In this document: positions 49,532 through 57,855 of the stretch, piece after piece
Layout: the number at the start of each line of letters is the position of its first letter
How positions within the stretch are numbered: the stretch's first letter is position 1
Assembly: GCF_001641335.1 (NCBI RefSeq)
Contig: NZ_LVEM01000008.1
Coordinates: 62,001-126,000, forward strand
Source of the DNA: Bradyrhizobium stylosanthis
GTDB lineage: Bacteria; Pseudomonadota; Alphaproteobacteria; Rhizobiales; Xanthobacteraceae
Reading direction: 5' to 3'
Length of the DNA stretch: 64,000 nt
Position numbers and translations under genes: made by a program
Notes under the pieces: model-generated
Databases searched by the model: none
The model's input: only the letters and a program-made list of their open reading frames with translations
What the model was told of the DNA's origin: nothing

Positions 49532-50692
49532 ATGATCGTGGTCGCCGTGCAAGCCAATCTCGCCATCCTTGCTGCACTTGCGAGTCGTCCAGACGGACGG
49601 ATTGCGTTTGCCGAGCTCGAGCGGCAACTGCAGGCACATGACGAGAATGGCGAGATCCAGGGCCGGATAGAACAACAGGTATCGGCCGGAATCGAATTGA
49701 TTGAGGCCGGCCTTGCCATCGTGGATGGCGACAGCCTGGAGATCACCGAGGCCGGCCGCTCGGTCATCGAGGCCCTGCCCCATCGCTCGTCGCCTCAGTC
49801 GAATTCGCTTGAGATCATTGATCATCTGATTGGTGCTGAAGTGCGCTCAAGGATGCTCAATCTCGATCTCCGCGAGGATACCGAGCCGCTCTCCTCCCAG
49901 GGTTCGCATATTCCCACGACAGACGGCGCACCGATGCAAGTGGAGCAGCCGAGCTCGGCGGCCCTGGATGAGAGCGCTGCTGTTCCCGAACCGGCAATGC
50001 GGCCAGCCGCAGCGCCCGCGCCATCGGCACCGGCCCCCCGCCTTACGTCACGCGAGCCGAATCCAGCGCCAGACCATAGCGACTGGCGAACCCGCATATT
50101 CGACGCAGTTTCCCGGCCGCTGCATCGCCTGGCTGTCCTATGGCGGCGGCACCTTGAAGAGGATCTGCCGAAAGCGCGGACGGTCGGCCAGAGTGCGCGC
50201 GTCAATGGAATCGTGATTACGCTCGTCAGCCTGCTGGTCGTCATCATCTGCGCCGGCGCCGTGATTGCGCTACGACAGATCAGGTCGCTCCAGACGGAAA
50301 TCTCCTCGCTGCAGCGAGAGCTGTCGCCGCTGAAAGAGCGGCTGTCCCGGTTCGATCAGGCAGAAAAAGCAAGGCAGGCCGAAGACAAGGCGCGAGAGGA
50401 ACGGAACAAGCGAACAGCAGACAATCCGGCGCAGCAAGCGCTTCCTCTCGCTTTGTCACGGGAAGAGATTCAGGTCATTCGCGACTATATCAAACCCGCC
50501 CCCGGCACCGGCACTTCCACCGCGGCGCCAGCCGTTGGCGATCCGATCGCCGGAGCGACAATACCCTTCCCATCGCCGATCACGGAAAAGGTGCCCAAAC
50601 TGCTCGGCGCGAGATTCGCGATCCGCAATGGAGCCATCCTCATCGTCAGAAGGGACAGCCGTCAGATCGACGCCGTCCTTGGTCCGAACTGA
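49532..50692 (+). CDS. Hypothetical single-pass membrane protein with coiled coil
   Basis: A 386-residue protein of unknown function. The N-terminal about 80 residues look like a winged-helix domain (ILAALASRPDGRIAFAELERQ ... ITEAGRSVIEALP pattern). A Pro/Ala-rich linker leads to one membrane helix (NGIVITLVSLLVVIICAGAV). Beyond it lies a coiled coil (SLQTEISSLQRELSPLKERL) and a charged stretch. The C-terminus (RFAIRNGAILIVRRDSRQIDAVL) may be a small beta domain, resembling an SH3-like or RcnB-like fold only loosely. The ATG at 49532 is chosen; a TTG lies 15 bases earlier. Confidence 0.7.
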   Translation: MIVVAVQANLAILAALASRPDGRIAFAELERQLQAHDENGEIQGRIEQQVSAGIELIEAGLAIVDGDSLEITEAGRSVIEALPHRSSPQSNSLEIIDHLIGAEVRSRMLNLDLREDTEPLSSQGSHIPTTDGAPMQVEQPSSAALDESAAVPEPAMRPAAAPAPSAPAPRLTSREPNPAPDHSDWRTRIFDAVSRPLHRLAVLWRRHLEEDLPKARTVGQSARVNGIVITLVSLLVVIICAGAVIALRQIRSLQTEISSLQRELSPLKERLSRFDQAEKARQAEDKAREERNKRTADNPAQQALPLALSREEIQVIRDYIKPAPGTGTSTAAPAVGDPIAGATIPFPSPITEKVPKLLGARFAIRNGAILIVRRDSRQIDAVLGPN

Positions 50693-50705
50693 GCCGTCCG
50701 GCTCA

Positions 50706-50987
50706 TCAGAGCGCCAGCGAGTACGGAAATTGTCTCGTCAGATCGAGGTCGAGGTAGCCGCGGCCATCTATCCATTGATGCGGGCAATAAGCGAGCGTGG
50801 ATGGATCGATAAGCAGGCCGTCTCGAAGAATGGCCTCGCGCGTACCTATTCTCCCCGTCGCTATCTGCCCTTGTTGCGGATCGAAGCGCAACGCATCAAA
50901 CACAGCGGTATCGTTTGTCACCCGAAGCCCCTGCAAAATAGCGATCTCGAAAGTAACGAAGACTAGCGAACCAATTAACCGAGGCAA
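50706..50987 (-). CDS. Possible hypothetical protein
   Basis: An open frame of 93 residues with a protein-like C-terminal half (STLAYCPHQWIDGRGYLDLD) and an upstream hydrophobic segment. The only starts are TTG or GTG and no ribosome site is obvious. It runs opposite to the preceding gene's end. It could be a real short gene or the remnant of one. Confidence 0.35.
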   Translation of the reverse strand: MPRLIGSLVFVTFEIAILQGLRVTNDTAVFDALRFDPQQGQIATGRIGTREAILRDGLLIDPSTLAYCPHQWIDGRGYLDLDLTRQFPYSLAL

Positions 50988-51118
50988 GTTTTATCGTTTT
51001 TGCAGCTGCTAACTCGCCGCAAAGCGTGCTTTCCTATTCGCTACCGCTGCCACGCGAGAGCGAGTAGGCTCAGCTGCCTATTCCTGTTTCTGACATCTGA
51101 TTTGAGAGGAGAAACGCG

Positions 51119-51478
51119 ATGCGAGGTACTTCATACATCGTGGCGGCTGCCGCCCTTGTTGGGATCGGCGCCCTCACGACATCAGGATCGGCTCTGGCTG
51201 GCGGAACGCGGATGGGAACGGGCGGCCTTCCCACCGTCGAAAATGCGTGGGGGTTTGGCTACGGCCAGGGGCCGTCGTTTTATGGACAGTATGGACCCGT
51301 TGCCGACGACGGCCACGGCTTCACTTATGAATATCCCGTTTTCGTGGGTCACGATGTAAGAGCGATTGCCGTCGACCTCTCCAACTCGCGCTTTCGACAC
51401 CGGCCGGTCGCCGGACCAGGAATCATCTACTACCGCGGCCAATATCCCCGCCCGTATCGCATCAACCAATATTGGTGA
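51119..51478 (+). CDS. Small secreted Gly/Tyr-rich protein
   Basis: A 119-residue exported protein. The ATG at 51119 has GAGGAG upstream. The signal peptide (TSYIVAAAALVGIGALTTS) probably ends near ALA-GGT. The mature part is Gly/Tyr/Pro-rich with conserved-looking YGQYGPVADDGHGF and a C-terminus of alternating Tyr and Arg (GQYPRPYRINQYW). Function is unknown; composition fits a cell-envelope or surface protein. Confidence 0.8.
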   Translation: MRGTSYIVAAAALVGIGALTTSGSALAGGTRMGTGGLPTVENAWGFGYGQGPSFYGQYGPVADDGHGFTYEYPVFVGHDVRAIAVDLSNSRFRHRPVAGPGIIYYRGQYPRPYRINQYW

Positions 51479-51585
51479 GCCGGTCGGCTGAGCCTTCCCC
51501 GTGCGGCGGCGACGCCGCGCGGGCCCTGAAGGCATGTCACCCCTGCCGACGCGCCCGCTTCAGGACCGCCCGTGCTCTGTTTCGA

Positions 51586-51876
51586 TCAAGGCAGGCGCTT
51601 GCTGACCAGCTTCTTGATCGCATCGTAGGCTTCAAGCAGGGGCGGCGTTAAAGAGAAGAAGACGCCAAGCGCAATTGCGATGACGAGATGCCGTAACGAA
51701 ACGCTCTCGTCCCGGGTTTCGGTCGCGCTCGAGTTCATCCCGGCAATGGCCGGCGTGGCCTCGCCCGACCTGCCGGCGATGCTCGCCCTCCGTGGCTTGC
51801 GCGGAGGGATCATCACGACGACAAAGAGAACGTTAATCAGCAACCAAATGCTGACAATGATCAACAGCGTTCTCAT
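51586..51876 (-). CDS. Small two-helix membrane protein
   Basis: A 96-residue protein with an N-terminal membrane helix (LLIIVSIWLLINVLFVVVMI), a basic polar linker (PPRKPRRASIAG) and a second hydrophobic segment (LVIAIALGVFFSLTPPLL). The C-terminus is basic (IKKLVSKRLP). Positive charges after the first helix suggest a hairpin with the linker in the cytoplasm. No family recognised. Confidence 0.65.
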   Translation of the reverse strand: MRTLLIIVSIWLLINVLFVVVMIPPRKPRRASIAGRSGEATPAIAGMNSSATETRDESVSLRHLVIAIALGVFFSLTPPLLEAYDAIKKLVSKRLP

Positions 51877-52133
51877 TCGAAAAACCCAAAAACTGATACG
51901 ACGGAAATACTCTCGTTAATCCAGACTAAAATATGTCTATGACTCCGTCACAGTTGTCCAAGCCACCCCCTGATGCAAGCCTAAATCTTGATCTTTAAGG
52001 ATTAAAGCTGCCGATAAACCGTGATCAGCGGGGGGACTCGGCCGACCTGGTCACCGGCGCGACTTCTGATTTCGGCTTGAGCAGCCCTCTTTCGACGCCG
52101 CACGCCTCGCCGGGATGAGGCCACCCGCGATCC

Positions 52134-52376
52134 TCAATCAATGAACTCGACGCCGATACGATTTCCGCTGGACCAGACGACACGGCAATCCCGGATAATG
52201 CGGTCCTTCTCCAGCATGAGCTTGATGCGGGGTCTGACATAGACCTTGTCCGTCATCTCGATGGCGGCACCGAGGTCGGAGAGGCTGACGACGCGGCATC
52301 GCATGCTGGATCCATCGCCGGCGATGTAGGCGACCTCGTCGACTGTCGCGCGCTGCTGCCTGCGACGCTCCTCCAT
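52134..52376 (-). CDS. PilZ-domain protein
   Basis: An 80-residue single-domain PilZ protein, predicted to bind cyclic di-GMP. The arginine motif is RRQQR near the N-terminus (RxxxR). The second motif reads SLSDLG, with Ser in the usual Asp/Asn position of D/NxSxxG, so binding may be weakened. The C-terminal strand VVWSSGNRIGVEFID is typical of PilZ. It lies 6 bases after another PilZ-like gene and should be cotranscribed with it. Confidence 0.88.
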   Translation of the reverse strand: MEERRRQQRATVDEVAYIAGDGSSMRCRVVSLSDLGAAIEMTDKVYVRPRIKLMLEKDRIIRDCRVVWSSGNRIGVEFID

Positions 52377-52382
52377 GACAAC

Positions 52383-52682
52383 TCACCCCTTGCCCGGTCT
52401 ATTGCCGCGAAGGAAGTGGACACCGATGTGGTCGCCGTTGATCCAGGCCAATTCGCAGCGGCGGAAGGCCGCCCCGGTCGTCGAGAGCAGCAGGAAAAAC
52501 TCCTTCAGCGCGAGCCCCTCGATCGATCCATCGACCTTGAGCTTCGCGCCGGCTTCGGCCACGTCGGTCATCTGACATTGACGGCTCCAGGTCCCGTCGA
52601 TGGCCACCATGTGCACATCGACGCCCCGCGAGAACTCGACGCGTGCCGTTCCACGTTTTTCGGGCGGTAGTGAATCAGACAT
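52383..52682 (-). CDS. PilZ-domain protein
   Basis: A 99-residue PilZ-like protein. The arginine motif is RGTAR (RxxxR) near residue 10, and the second motif reads DVAEAG, with Ala replacing the serine of DxSxxG. The C-terminal AWINGDHIGVHFL is characteristic of PilZ. As with its partner gene, one of the key ligand positions is altered. The ATG at 52682 is the first gene of a two-gene unit, preceded by a long palindrome-rich intergenic region. Confidence 0.82.
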   Translation of the reverse strand: MSDSLPPEKRGTARVEFSRGVDVHMVAIDGTWSRQCQMTDVAEAGAKLKVDGSIEGLALKEFFLLLSTTGAAFRRCELAWINGDHIGVHFLRGNRPGKG

Positions 52683-52967
52683 ATCAGGTCGAAATCTGGG
52701 TTTGAAAATTCAATCGAGTCGCCGCTCGCTGGCGGCCTGACAAATCAGGCGCGCCGGCGCGAGACGCTTCCCACCAAATCACGCACCGCTCGGCCACCGG
52801 CCGAAGCACGCACAGAAATTGCGCGTCGCCTCGATCATGCAGGACAAAAATTCAAGAAGCGCTAATGAGCCTGCCGGATTTCGGCAAATCGCAACCGATT
52901 CCCCGCTGCGACTGCTCGGGACGCAAACGCAGATTGAACGCGCCCGACACCTCTGCCCCTGGCTGAA

Positions 52968-53025
52968 TTTACGATCGTAAAACAACCCTAGCCATCGTAA
53001 ATCTGACTTAACTCGATTTACGATC
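52968..53025. promoter_or_regulatory. Cluster of palindromic ATCGTAAA/TTTACGAT sites
   Basis: A perfect 14-bp palindrome TTTACGATCGTAAA (52968-52981) is followed by ATCGTAAAT (52994-53002) and its inverted copy ATTTACGAT (53016-53024), giving four copies of one octamer in 58 bases. The arrangement is typical of an operator for a dimeric regulator, about 290 bases upstream of the PilZ pair. No transcription factor was assigned. Confidence 0.55.
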
Positions 53026-53133
53026 CCGGTAGTCCTGCGGGTTTTCACGCCGGGTTCCATGATGCTACGGTTCCATCGCGAGCGACGGAGCCCTAGCCAG
53101 CCCCGGGTCGAACGGCGCCGCGAACGTCCTTGG

Positions 53134-53224
53134 CCCGCCTCCACCGCCTTTTTGCCGGAGGCGGGCTTCCTTTCAGTCTTCCGCCTGCGCAAACTGAAAG
53201 GGGCCGCTCAGAGAGCGGCCCCTT
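53134..53224. terminator. Three consecutive hairpins, two mutually exclusive
   Basis: Stem 1 is CCCGCCTCC/GGAGGCGGG (53134-53142 and 53157-53165), followed by CTTCCTTTC. Stem 2 is CCTTTCAGT/ACTGAAAGG (53169-53177 and 53193-53201). Stem 3 is AAGGGGCCGCTC/GAGCGGCCCCTT (53198-53209 and 53213-53224). Stem 3 shares bases 53198-53201 with stem 2, so they compete. On the minus strand stem 3 ends in TTTCAGTTT and probably terminates the transcript of the 53391-54377 gene. On the plus strand stem 1 resembles a terminator. The rest of 52683-53390 has no supported gene. Confidence 0.5.
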
Positions 53225-53390
53225 GCCGGTTGAAATGATTGTCCGTGATGAAATGCCAGCCCCGGCATCAGCAAACCTATCGGTACTGAAGTGCCATGTG
53301 GATTCCGTTCTACTACGGTGAGCCATACTGCCATATTTTGAAGTCGGTCTAGGGCGCCAGGACGGCCCGGCCCACCAGAGGAACCTCTGG

Positions 53391-54377
53391 TCAACGCGCA
53401 GGCGGTGCGGTCATGGCCGCTGGCGGAGCCGCCCGAGTCGGCGTCGGCTTTGGCTTTGCGGCCGCCGGCTGCGTTGCGGCCTGCGGCGATGAGGCCGTTG
53501 GGGCGGGAGCCGGCGCAGCGGGAGCTGCCGTCCGCGGCGGCGGAGGCGCGAGCTTCTTGGGCGCCGCATTCTGCTCCAGACGGATCAGTTGATCCCTGAC
53601 TGCCTTGATCTGCTCGGCTGCGTTCGCATTGTCGCGCTCCGCCAATTCCTGACCGGCCTTCACTTGATCGGAAAGCCTGGCGACGGAGCGGCCCAATTGA
53701 TCCTGGCTGGCCCTGAGCTGTTCGCCAAAGTTCGCGCTGTCGCGAGCCATCTGTTCGCGACCACGCCTGAGCTGCTCGATATCTCCTCTCAGACTTGCGA
53801 GATCGTGCGACATCGACTGCAGCAACGGCGCCAACTCTGGCGGTAAAGCCGCTGACACAGCCGCGATCGCAGGCGAGGCTTGCGAATTCGCCTTCGCGGC
53901 GTCTCCGGACGGCCTTAACCAGACAACAGCAGCGGCACCAAGTCCGGCAGCCAGCACGATCGCCGCCAGGACGAACACACCCCAGCGGCGCAGCGAAATC
54001 CGACCGCCCGAAACAGCCGGGCGAACCATGTCGACGCCCGGTGCCTGCGGGTCGCGCTGGAGGCTTGCGGCTTCCAGCTTCGATGGTTGTCCCGGGCCCG
54101 CCGCAACATTGACGTGGTCCGAAGCTCTGCGCGGGCTTTCAATTTGCACTTCAGGCGCCGGATGTCGTGAAATGCCGGCATCGCGGGAGCTCAGCTTTCC
54201 GAAGCTTCCCTTCGGAGCGTCAATGCCATGCGCAAGGTCGTCAAAGGCCTTTGCGGCGCGTTCGCCGGCCGCCGCCTCGTCATGAGGCTCAGGGTCGAAA
54301 TAAGTGGCACGTGATGGCGGCTCGTTGAGTATGCCGGCAATGGTATCGCTCAACGCCTGCAACTTATCTGTACTCAT
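53391..54377 (-). CDS. Hypothetical single-pass membrane protein with coiled coil
   Basis: A 328-residue protein. The N-terminal about 125 residues are polar and probably disordered and cytoplasmic. One membrane helix follows (WGVFVLAAIVLAAGLGAAAV). The periplasmic part is a helical coiled coil (SMSHDLASLRGDIEQLRRG, LGRSVARLSDQVKAGQELAE), ending in a long Pro/Ala-rich tail. AAGGT precedes the ATG at 54377. The architecture resembles cell-envelope linkers. No family is recognised and function is unknown. Confidence 0.75.
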   Translation of the reverse strand: MSTDKLQALSDTIAGILNEPPSRATYFDPEPHDEAAAGERAAKAFDDLAHGIDAPKGSFGKLSSRDAGISRHPAPEVQIESPRRASDHVNVAAGPGQPSKLEAASLQRDPQAPGVDMVRPAVSGGRISLRRWGVFVLAAIVLAAGLGAAAVVWLRPSGDAAKANSQASPAIAAVSAALPPELAPLLQSMSHDLASLRGDIEQLRRGREQMARDSANFGEQLRASQDQLGRSVARLSDQVKAGQELAERDNANAAEQIKAVRDQLIRLEQNAAPKKLAPPPPRTAAPAAPAPAPTASSPQAATQPAAAKPKPTPTRAAPPAAMTAPPAR

Positions 54378-54588
54378 TCGCTACCTTCGGCCAAACCCGA
54401 ACCAAGTGCGGTCCGTCTCAACGCGACGGGGCGGGATCGTTATTTCTGCTTTGATGCTTGTCAAGATCGAGCGCCGTCGATCCTCGACCATCTCGTCCGG
54501 GGCACGGTCGTGATTCACGACCCGCAGCTTCGATCAATGCTCAACGCGAGACGCAAAATGCCGTCGCGCCAAAGGGTTCTGCGATGAA

Positions 54589-55131
54589 TTAGTTGGGCTC
54601 GTGGACGATGCGAGCTCTTCGCAACCGACGAACCAGGGCTCCGATTTCATGGTGAACTGCACGGAAATAGAGCAGATGCGTGATCGCAAAGGACAACATG
54701 CAGGTGCCAAGGATGGTGGCCATCACGAACAGGCCACCCGACGGGACGGCGATCGTTCCAAGCGAGGCCTGCCTGAGGGTGGGCATACCGACTTGCCAGG
54801 ATGCTACCAGGAAAACGGCGTAGGCCGCGCTCAGATGCGTTGCGATCGTGAAGAGCGGCCGCGACCTGGCTACGAGCCCGAGGCAGGCAAGCACGAAGAT
54901 CGGAAGCGCAAGCCCGAACAGCTGAAACCCGTCAACGCTGACGAAGTAGCTCAGATAGGCGTCGCTGCGCTGGAAGATGCCGAACAGCTTGAGATTGATG
55001 AACCAGAGTATCTCGGAGCTCGGCGCATATTCGAGCGCGCGGGCGGCCAACTCGGCGCTCAGCGTGGCGGCAAAAAGTGCCAACGGCCCGAGAAATTGCA
55101 ATTTAAACAGCCGGTTCATGTGACAAGCCAT
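54589..55131 (-). CDS. Hypothetical multi-pass membrane protein
   Basis: A 180-residue protein with four clear hydrophobic segments (LGPLALFAATLSAELAA, LFGLALPIFVLACLGLVA, LSAAYAVFLVASW, GGLFVMATILGTCMLSFAIT) and a basic C-terminus (LVRRLRRARIVHE). Starts at 55131 or 55119 are equally possible; neither has a strong ribosome site. It lies downstream of the Tad locus on the same strand but about 95 bases past TadD. Its relation to the pilus is unknown. Confidence 0.7.
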   Translation of the reverse strand: MACHMNRLFKLQFLGPLALFAATLSAELAARALEYAPSSEILWFINLKLFGIFQRSDAYLSYFVSVDGFQLFGLALPIFVLACLGLVARSRPLFTIATHLSAAYAVFLVASWQVGMPTLRQASLGTIAVPSGGLFVMATILGTCMLSFAITHLLYFRAVHHEIGALVRRLRRARIVHEPN

Positions 55132-55226
55132 ACGTTAAAAACGTTGAACTTGTCTTAAGGGTTCCACTGGAACGCGCCGGGGTGGGCTAGATCAGCCCGA
55201 AACAGGCATAAAATCCGGTTTATGAT

Positions 55227-55775
55227 TCACGGCTGATTGTTCGGCGGCCTCTCGATGAACCGGCGGCTGCCGTTGAGAAGCTCGAGATTGTTCGCGATGA
55301 CCGGATTGCCGGGATCCAGCGAGTATGCCTTCTCGAACTTCCGTCGCGCCGCATGCAGGTTGCCACGCAGCATGTAGGAATAGCCCTGGTCGTTCAGAAC
55401 CTGCACGGTTTCGCCGCCGAGGCGGATCGCCTGCGCATAAGCCTGATCGGCAAGATCAAAGCGGCGGATCCGATCGTAGCTTGCTGCAAGGCCGATCCAG
55501 GCCGTCACGTCCTTCGGCGCCTTCTCGACGGCGTCCCTGAAATAGCGATTGGCGATTCCGTAATTGCCGCGGTTGAAGTGTTCCAGGCCCATCCGCGTCG
55601 GTTCGTCGGAGGGATAGTATTTGACGTCGGTGGGCTCCTGCACGGGGTCAGGACCGGCGGGAGCAACGGGCGCGACCACGGCAGCGTCGCGCACGGTGGC
55701 TTCCTGCACCGTTTCGCAAGCTGCCAAGGCTGTGGCCAGCAATGCGCAGCCCAGCCATAGAAGAAGGCGCCTCAT
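55227..55775 (-). CDS. tadD: TadD-like TPR lipoprotein
   Basis: A 182-residue outer-membrane-associated lipoprotein. The signal peptide ends in a lipobox with Cys20 (ALAACETV). Three or so tetratricopeptide repeats follow (GLEHFNRGNYGIANRYFRDA, GLAASYDRIRRFDLADQAYA, GYSYMLRGNLHAARRKFEKA). TadD-type TPR lipoproteins help assemble or localise the Tad secretin, as PilF/PilW do in type IV pili. It is the last gene in the Tad set, 46 bases after the lipoprotein gene. AAAGG precedes the ATG. Confidence 0.88.
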   Translation of the reverse strand: MRRLLLWLGCALLATALAACETVQEATVRDAAVVAPVAPAGPDPVQEPTDVKYYPSDEPTRMGLEHFNRGNYGIANRYFRDAVEKAPKDVTAWIGLAASYDRIRRFDLADQAYAQAIRLGGETVQVLNDQGYSYMLRGNLHAARRKFEKAYSLDPGNPVIANNLELLNGSRRFIERPPNNQP

Positions 55776-55821
55776 AACCTTTATCCCCGTCGCAGCACCG
55801 GCAATAAATCAACCATCAAAC

Positions 55822-56220
55822 TCATCGGATGCCTGCGCCTGCGAGGGCGGCACCCGTACCTTGAACGACGCTGCCGCCTGCGTCCACGACCGCCGCTGTT
55901 GCGCCGGCAGTGCCTATTGGAGGATGCCCATCTGCTGGCGTGGTTCCGCCGAACGCCGGCAGCGGATCGCGCGGTGGCGTACCGCTACGGTAACGCGTGA
56001 TGGCACGGTCGGTCTTCGTCGCCTGAACAACGATTCTGCGATCGCCGACACCTCTCGGCCAGGGATGGATCGTGTGGGTGACGGCATTGACTTGCTTGGC
56101 GTCGCCGGCGCTCAGCGTAATGGTATCGGACCGCTGAAAGTAGCGGTCCATCTCGTCATTGCCGGCCAGGCCGTTGCAAGCCCCGAGCGTGAAGACCGCG
56201 AGTAACGTCGTGCATGTCAT
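55822..56220 (-). CDS. Tad-locus lipoprotein, hypothetical
   Basis: A 132-residue lipoprotein. A short signal ends in lipobox FTLGAC with Cys15. The central part (QRSDTITLSAGDAKQVNAVTH and IHPWPRGVGDRRIVV) resembles the CpaD-type region found between secretin and other tad genes. The C-terminal half is Gly/Ala-rich and low in complexity. A strong GAAGGAGG precedes the ATG. Its place 12 bases after the secretin gene argues for a role as secretin-associated lipoprotein. Confidence 0.75.
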   Translation of the reverse strand: MTCTTLLAVFTLGACNGLAGNDEMDRYFQRSDTITLSAGDAKQVNAVTHTIHPWPRGVGDRRIVVQATKTDRAITRYRSGTPPRDPLPAFGGTTPADGHPPIGTAGATAAVVDAGGSVVQGTGAALAGAGIR

Positions 56221-56232
56221 AACGGTCCTCCT

Positions 56233-57855
56233 TCAGTTGAGTGTCTTGACGACGGGCTGGTCGGTCACGACCGCCGGCGGCGCGGGCAGGCGCGCTTCGG
56301 GCGCGATGATGTGGCCATACGGTCCCTTCAGCTCACCACCAGAACTGACGTAGTCGTTGTAGCGCTTCTTCACTTCCATCTGGCCGTTGAGGAAGAAATC
56401 GACGTCGTTGGCCGGCATGCGCGAATCCAGCGGCGAGGCCAGTTGCTGGCCGGGCGCCGCCGGCGCGACCAGGCGCGGCGTCACGATGATGACGAGATCG
56501 GTTTCCTGTTGCTGGTAGGACGAGGAACGAAACAGTGTGCCAAGCACCGGCACCGACCCGATCCAGGGCAATTGCGAAATATCCTGCCGGTTACGGGTTT
56601 GAAGCAGACCCGCGATGGCAAAGCTCTGGCCGTCACGCAATTCGACCGTGGTGCGGGCGTTGCGGCTGCTCAGGGCCGGAATTGTCGTCCCGGCGATCGT
56701 CACCGCGTTGGTGAAATCGAGTTCGCTGACGGACGGCTCGACGCGCAGATTGATCACGCCGCGCGAAAGCACCGTAGGGACGAAGCCCAGCTCAACACCG
56801 AACGTCTTGAACTGGATGGTGACAGTCGGCACCAGGCCGGCAGTGCCCGCCGTCGAAGCCACCGGCACCGGGAATTCGCCACCAGCCAAAAACCGCGCTG
56901 ATTCACCCGACAGTGCCATCAGGTTCGGCTCTGCAAGCCGACGCACCAGACCCTTCGTCTCCAGTGCAGTCACGAGCAGATCGATCGAAGCGCCGCTGCT
57001 GGTTCGGAGGATGCTGGTCAGGAGGCTTCCAAACGGGACGGCGGCCGCTCCCGTTGCCGTCGCCGCCAACGTCCCCGCAGTACCGAGCAGAGGAATCGAG
57101 CCGGGAGGCGGCCCCATGTTTGGCGTCGGCACGCGACCGCTGGCGGGATTGATGGAAGTGGCTCCTCCGAGCCCGGTATTGCCAATGTTCGATCCGCTGG
57201 CATTGGCGCCATAGAGATTCATTCCCAGCTCGCGCCCGGCAGACCGGTTGACCTCGAGGAAACGCACCTCGAGCATCACCTGCTGCGGTCCTGTCACGCT
57301 CATGGCATTGACGACGACGCTGCCCTTCGGAACGGTGCTGGTCGCGATCTCAATCGCACGCTGGGCGGCGACCGCGTCGGGGGCCGTTCCGCTCACGATC
57401 ACCTGTCCCTCGGAGGCCGTGACGCGGATGCCGCGGATGCCGGTCGAGGACTGAATGTTCTGCTGCAAATTGCCGATGTCGATCGTGACCTCGACATCGA
57501 GGATGCCGATCTGCTTCATCGAGGAATCGAGCAGAATGACGTTGGTGGTGCCGGGCTGCTTGCCCTGGATGTAGATCTGATGATCGCTCAGGGACTTCAC
57601 GTCGATGATGTCGGTCGAGCCCGCGACGATGGTGGAAAAGGGCGTTTCGACCCTGAAGGTGCGCGATTTGTTGACGGTGACCTTGACCCGCTGGACGTCG
57701 CTCGTTTCGCTGACGAAGACGCCTCCGCCGGAGCTCCGCCGATCGGCCGCGTCGGCACGGTTAGCGCAGGGACCGACAAGGACGGCACCAAGCAGCAGCG
57801 CGCTCACGGCCGCGAGCTTCGCCTTCCCCTGGGTCGAAATGCGGACGCCACCCAT
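56233..57855 (-). CDS. cpaC: Tad pilus secretin (CpaC/RcpA family)
   Basis: A 540-residue outer-membrane secretin through which the Tad pilus passes. A signal peptide (KLAAVSALLLGAVLVG) is followed by the N-terminal pilus-and-secretin domain (RVKVTVNKSRTFRVETPFS), a BON-like ring domain, and the C-terminal secretin domain. The latter has the family motif VELRDGQSFAIAGLL followed by LPWIGSVPVLGTLFRS and DLVIIVTPRLV. It follows a long noncoding gap, suggesting its own promoter. The usual upstream gene cpaB is absent from this place. Confidence 0.93.
   Translation of the reverse strand: MGGVRISTQGKAKLAAVSALLLGAVLVGPCANRADAADRRSSGGGVFVSETSDVQRVKVTVNKSRTFRVETPFSTIVAGSTDIIDVKSLSDHQIYIQGKQPGTTNVILLDSSMKQIGILDVEVTIDIGNLQQNIQSSTGIRGIRVTASEGQVIVSGTAPDAVAAQRAIEIATSTVPKGSVVVNAMSVTGPQQVMLEVRFLEVNRSAGRELGMNLYGANASGSNIGNTGLGGATSINPASGRVPTPNMGPPPGSIPLLGTAGTLAATATGAAAVPFGSLLTSILRTSSGASIDLLVTALETKGLVRRLAEPNLMALSGESARFLAGGEFPVPVASTAGTAGLVPTVTIQFKTFGVELGFVPTVLSRGVINLRVEPSVSELDFTNAVTIAGTTIPALSSRNARTTVELRDGQSFAIAGLLQTRNRQDISQLPWIGSVPVLGTLFRSSSYQQQETDLVIIVTPRLVAPAAPGQQLASPLDSRMPANDVDFFLNGQMEVKKRYNDYVSSGGELKGPYGHIIAPEARLPAPPAVVTDQPVVKTLN

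Noticed and set aside
52779..53192. A 137-codon minus-strand open frame in the palindrome-rich region
   Set aside because: Arg-rich composition, crosses the hairpins and the operator cluster, and has no recognisable domain.
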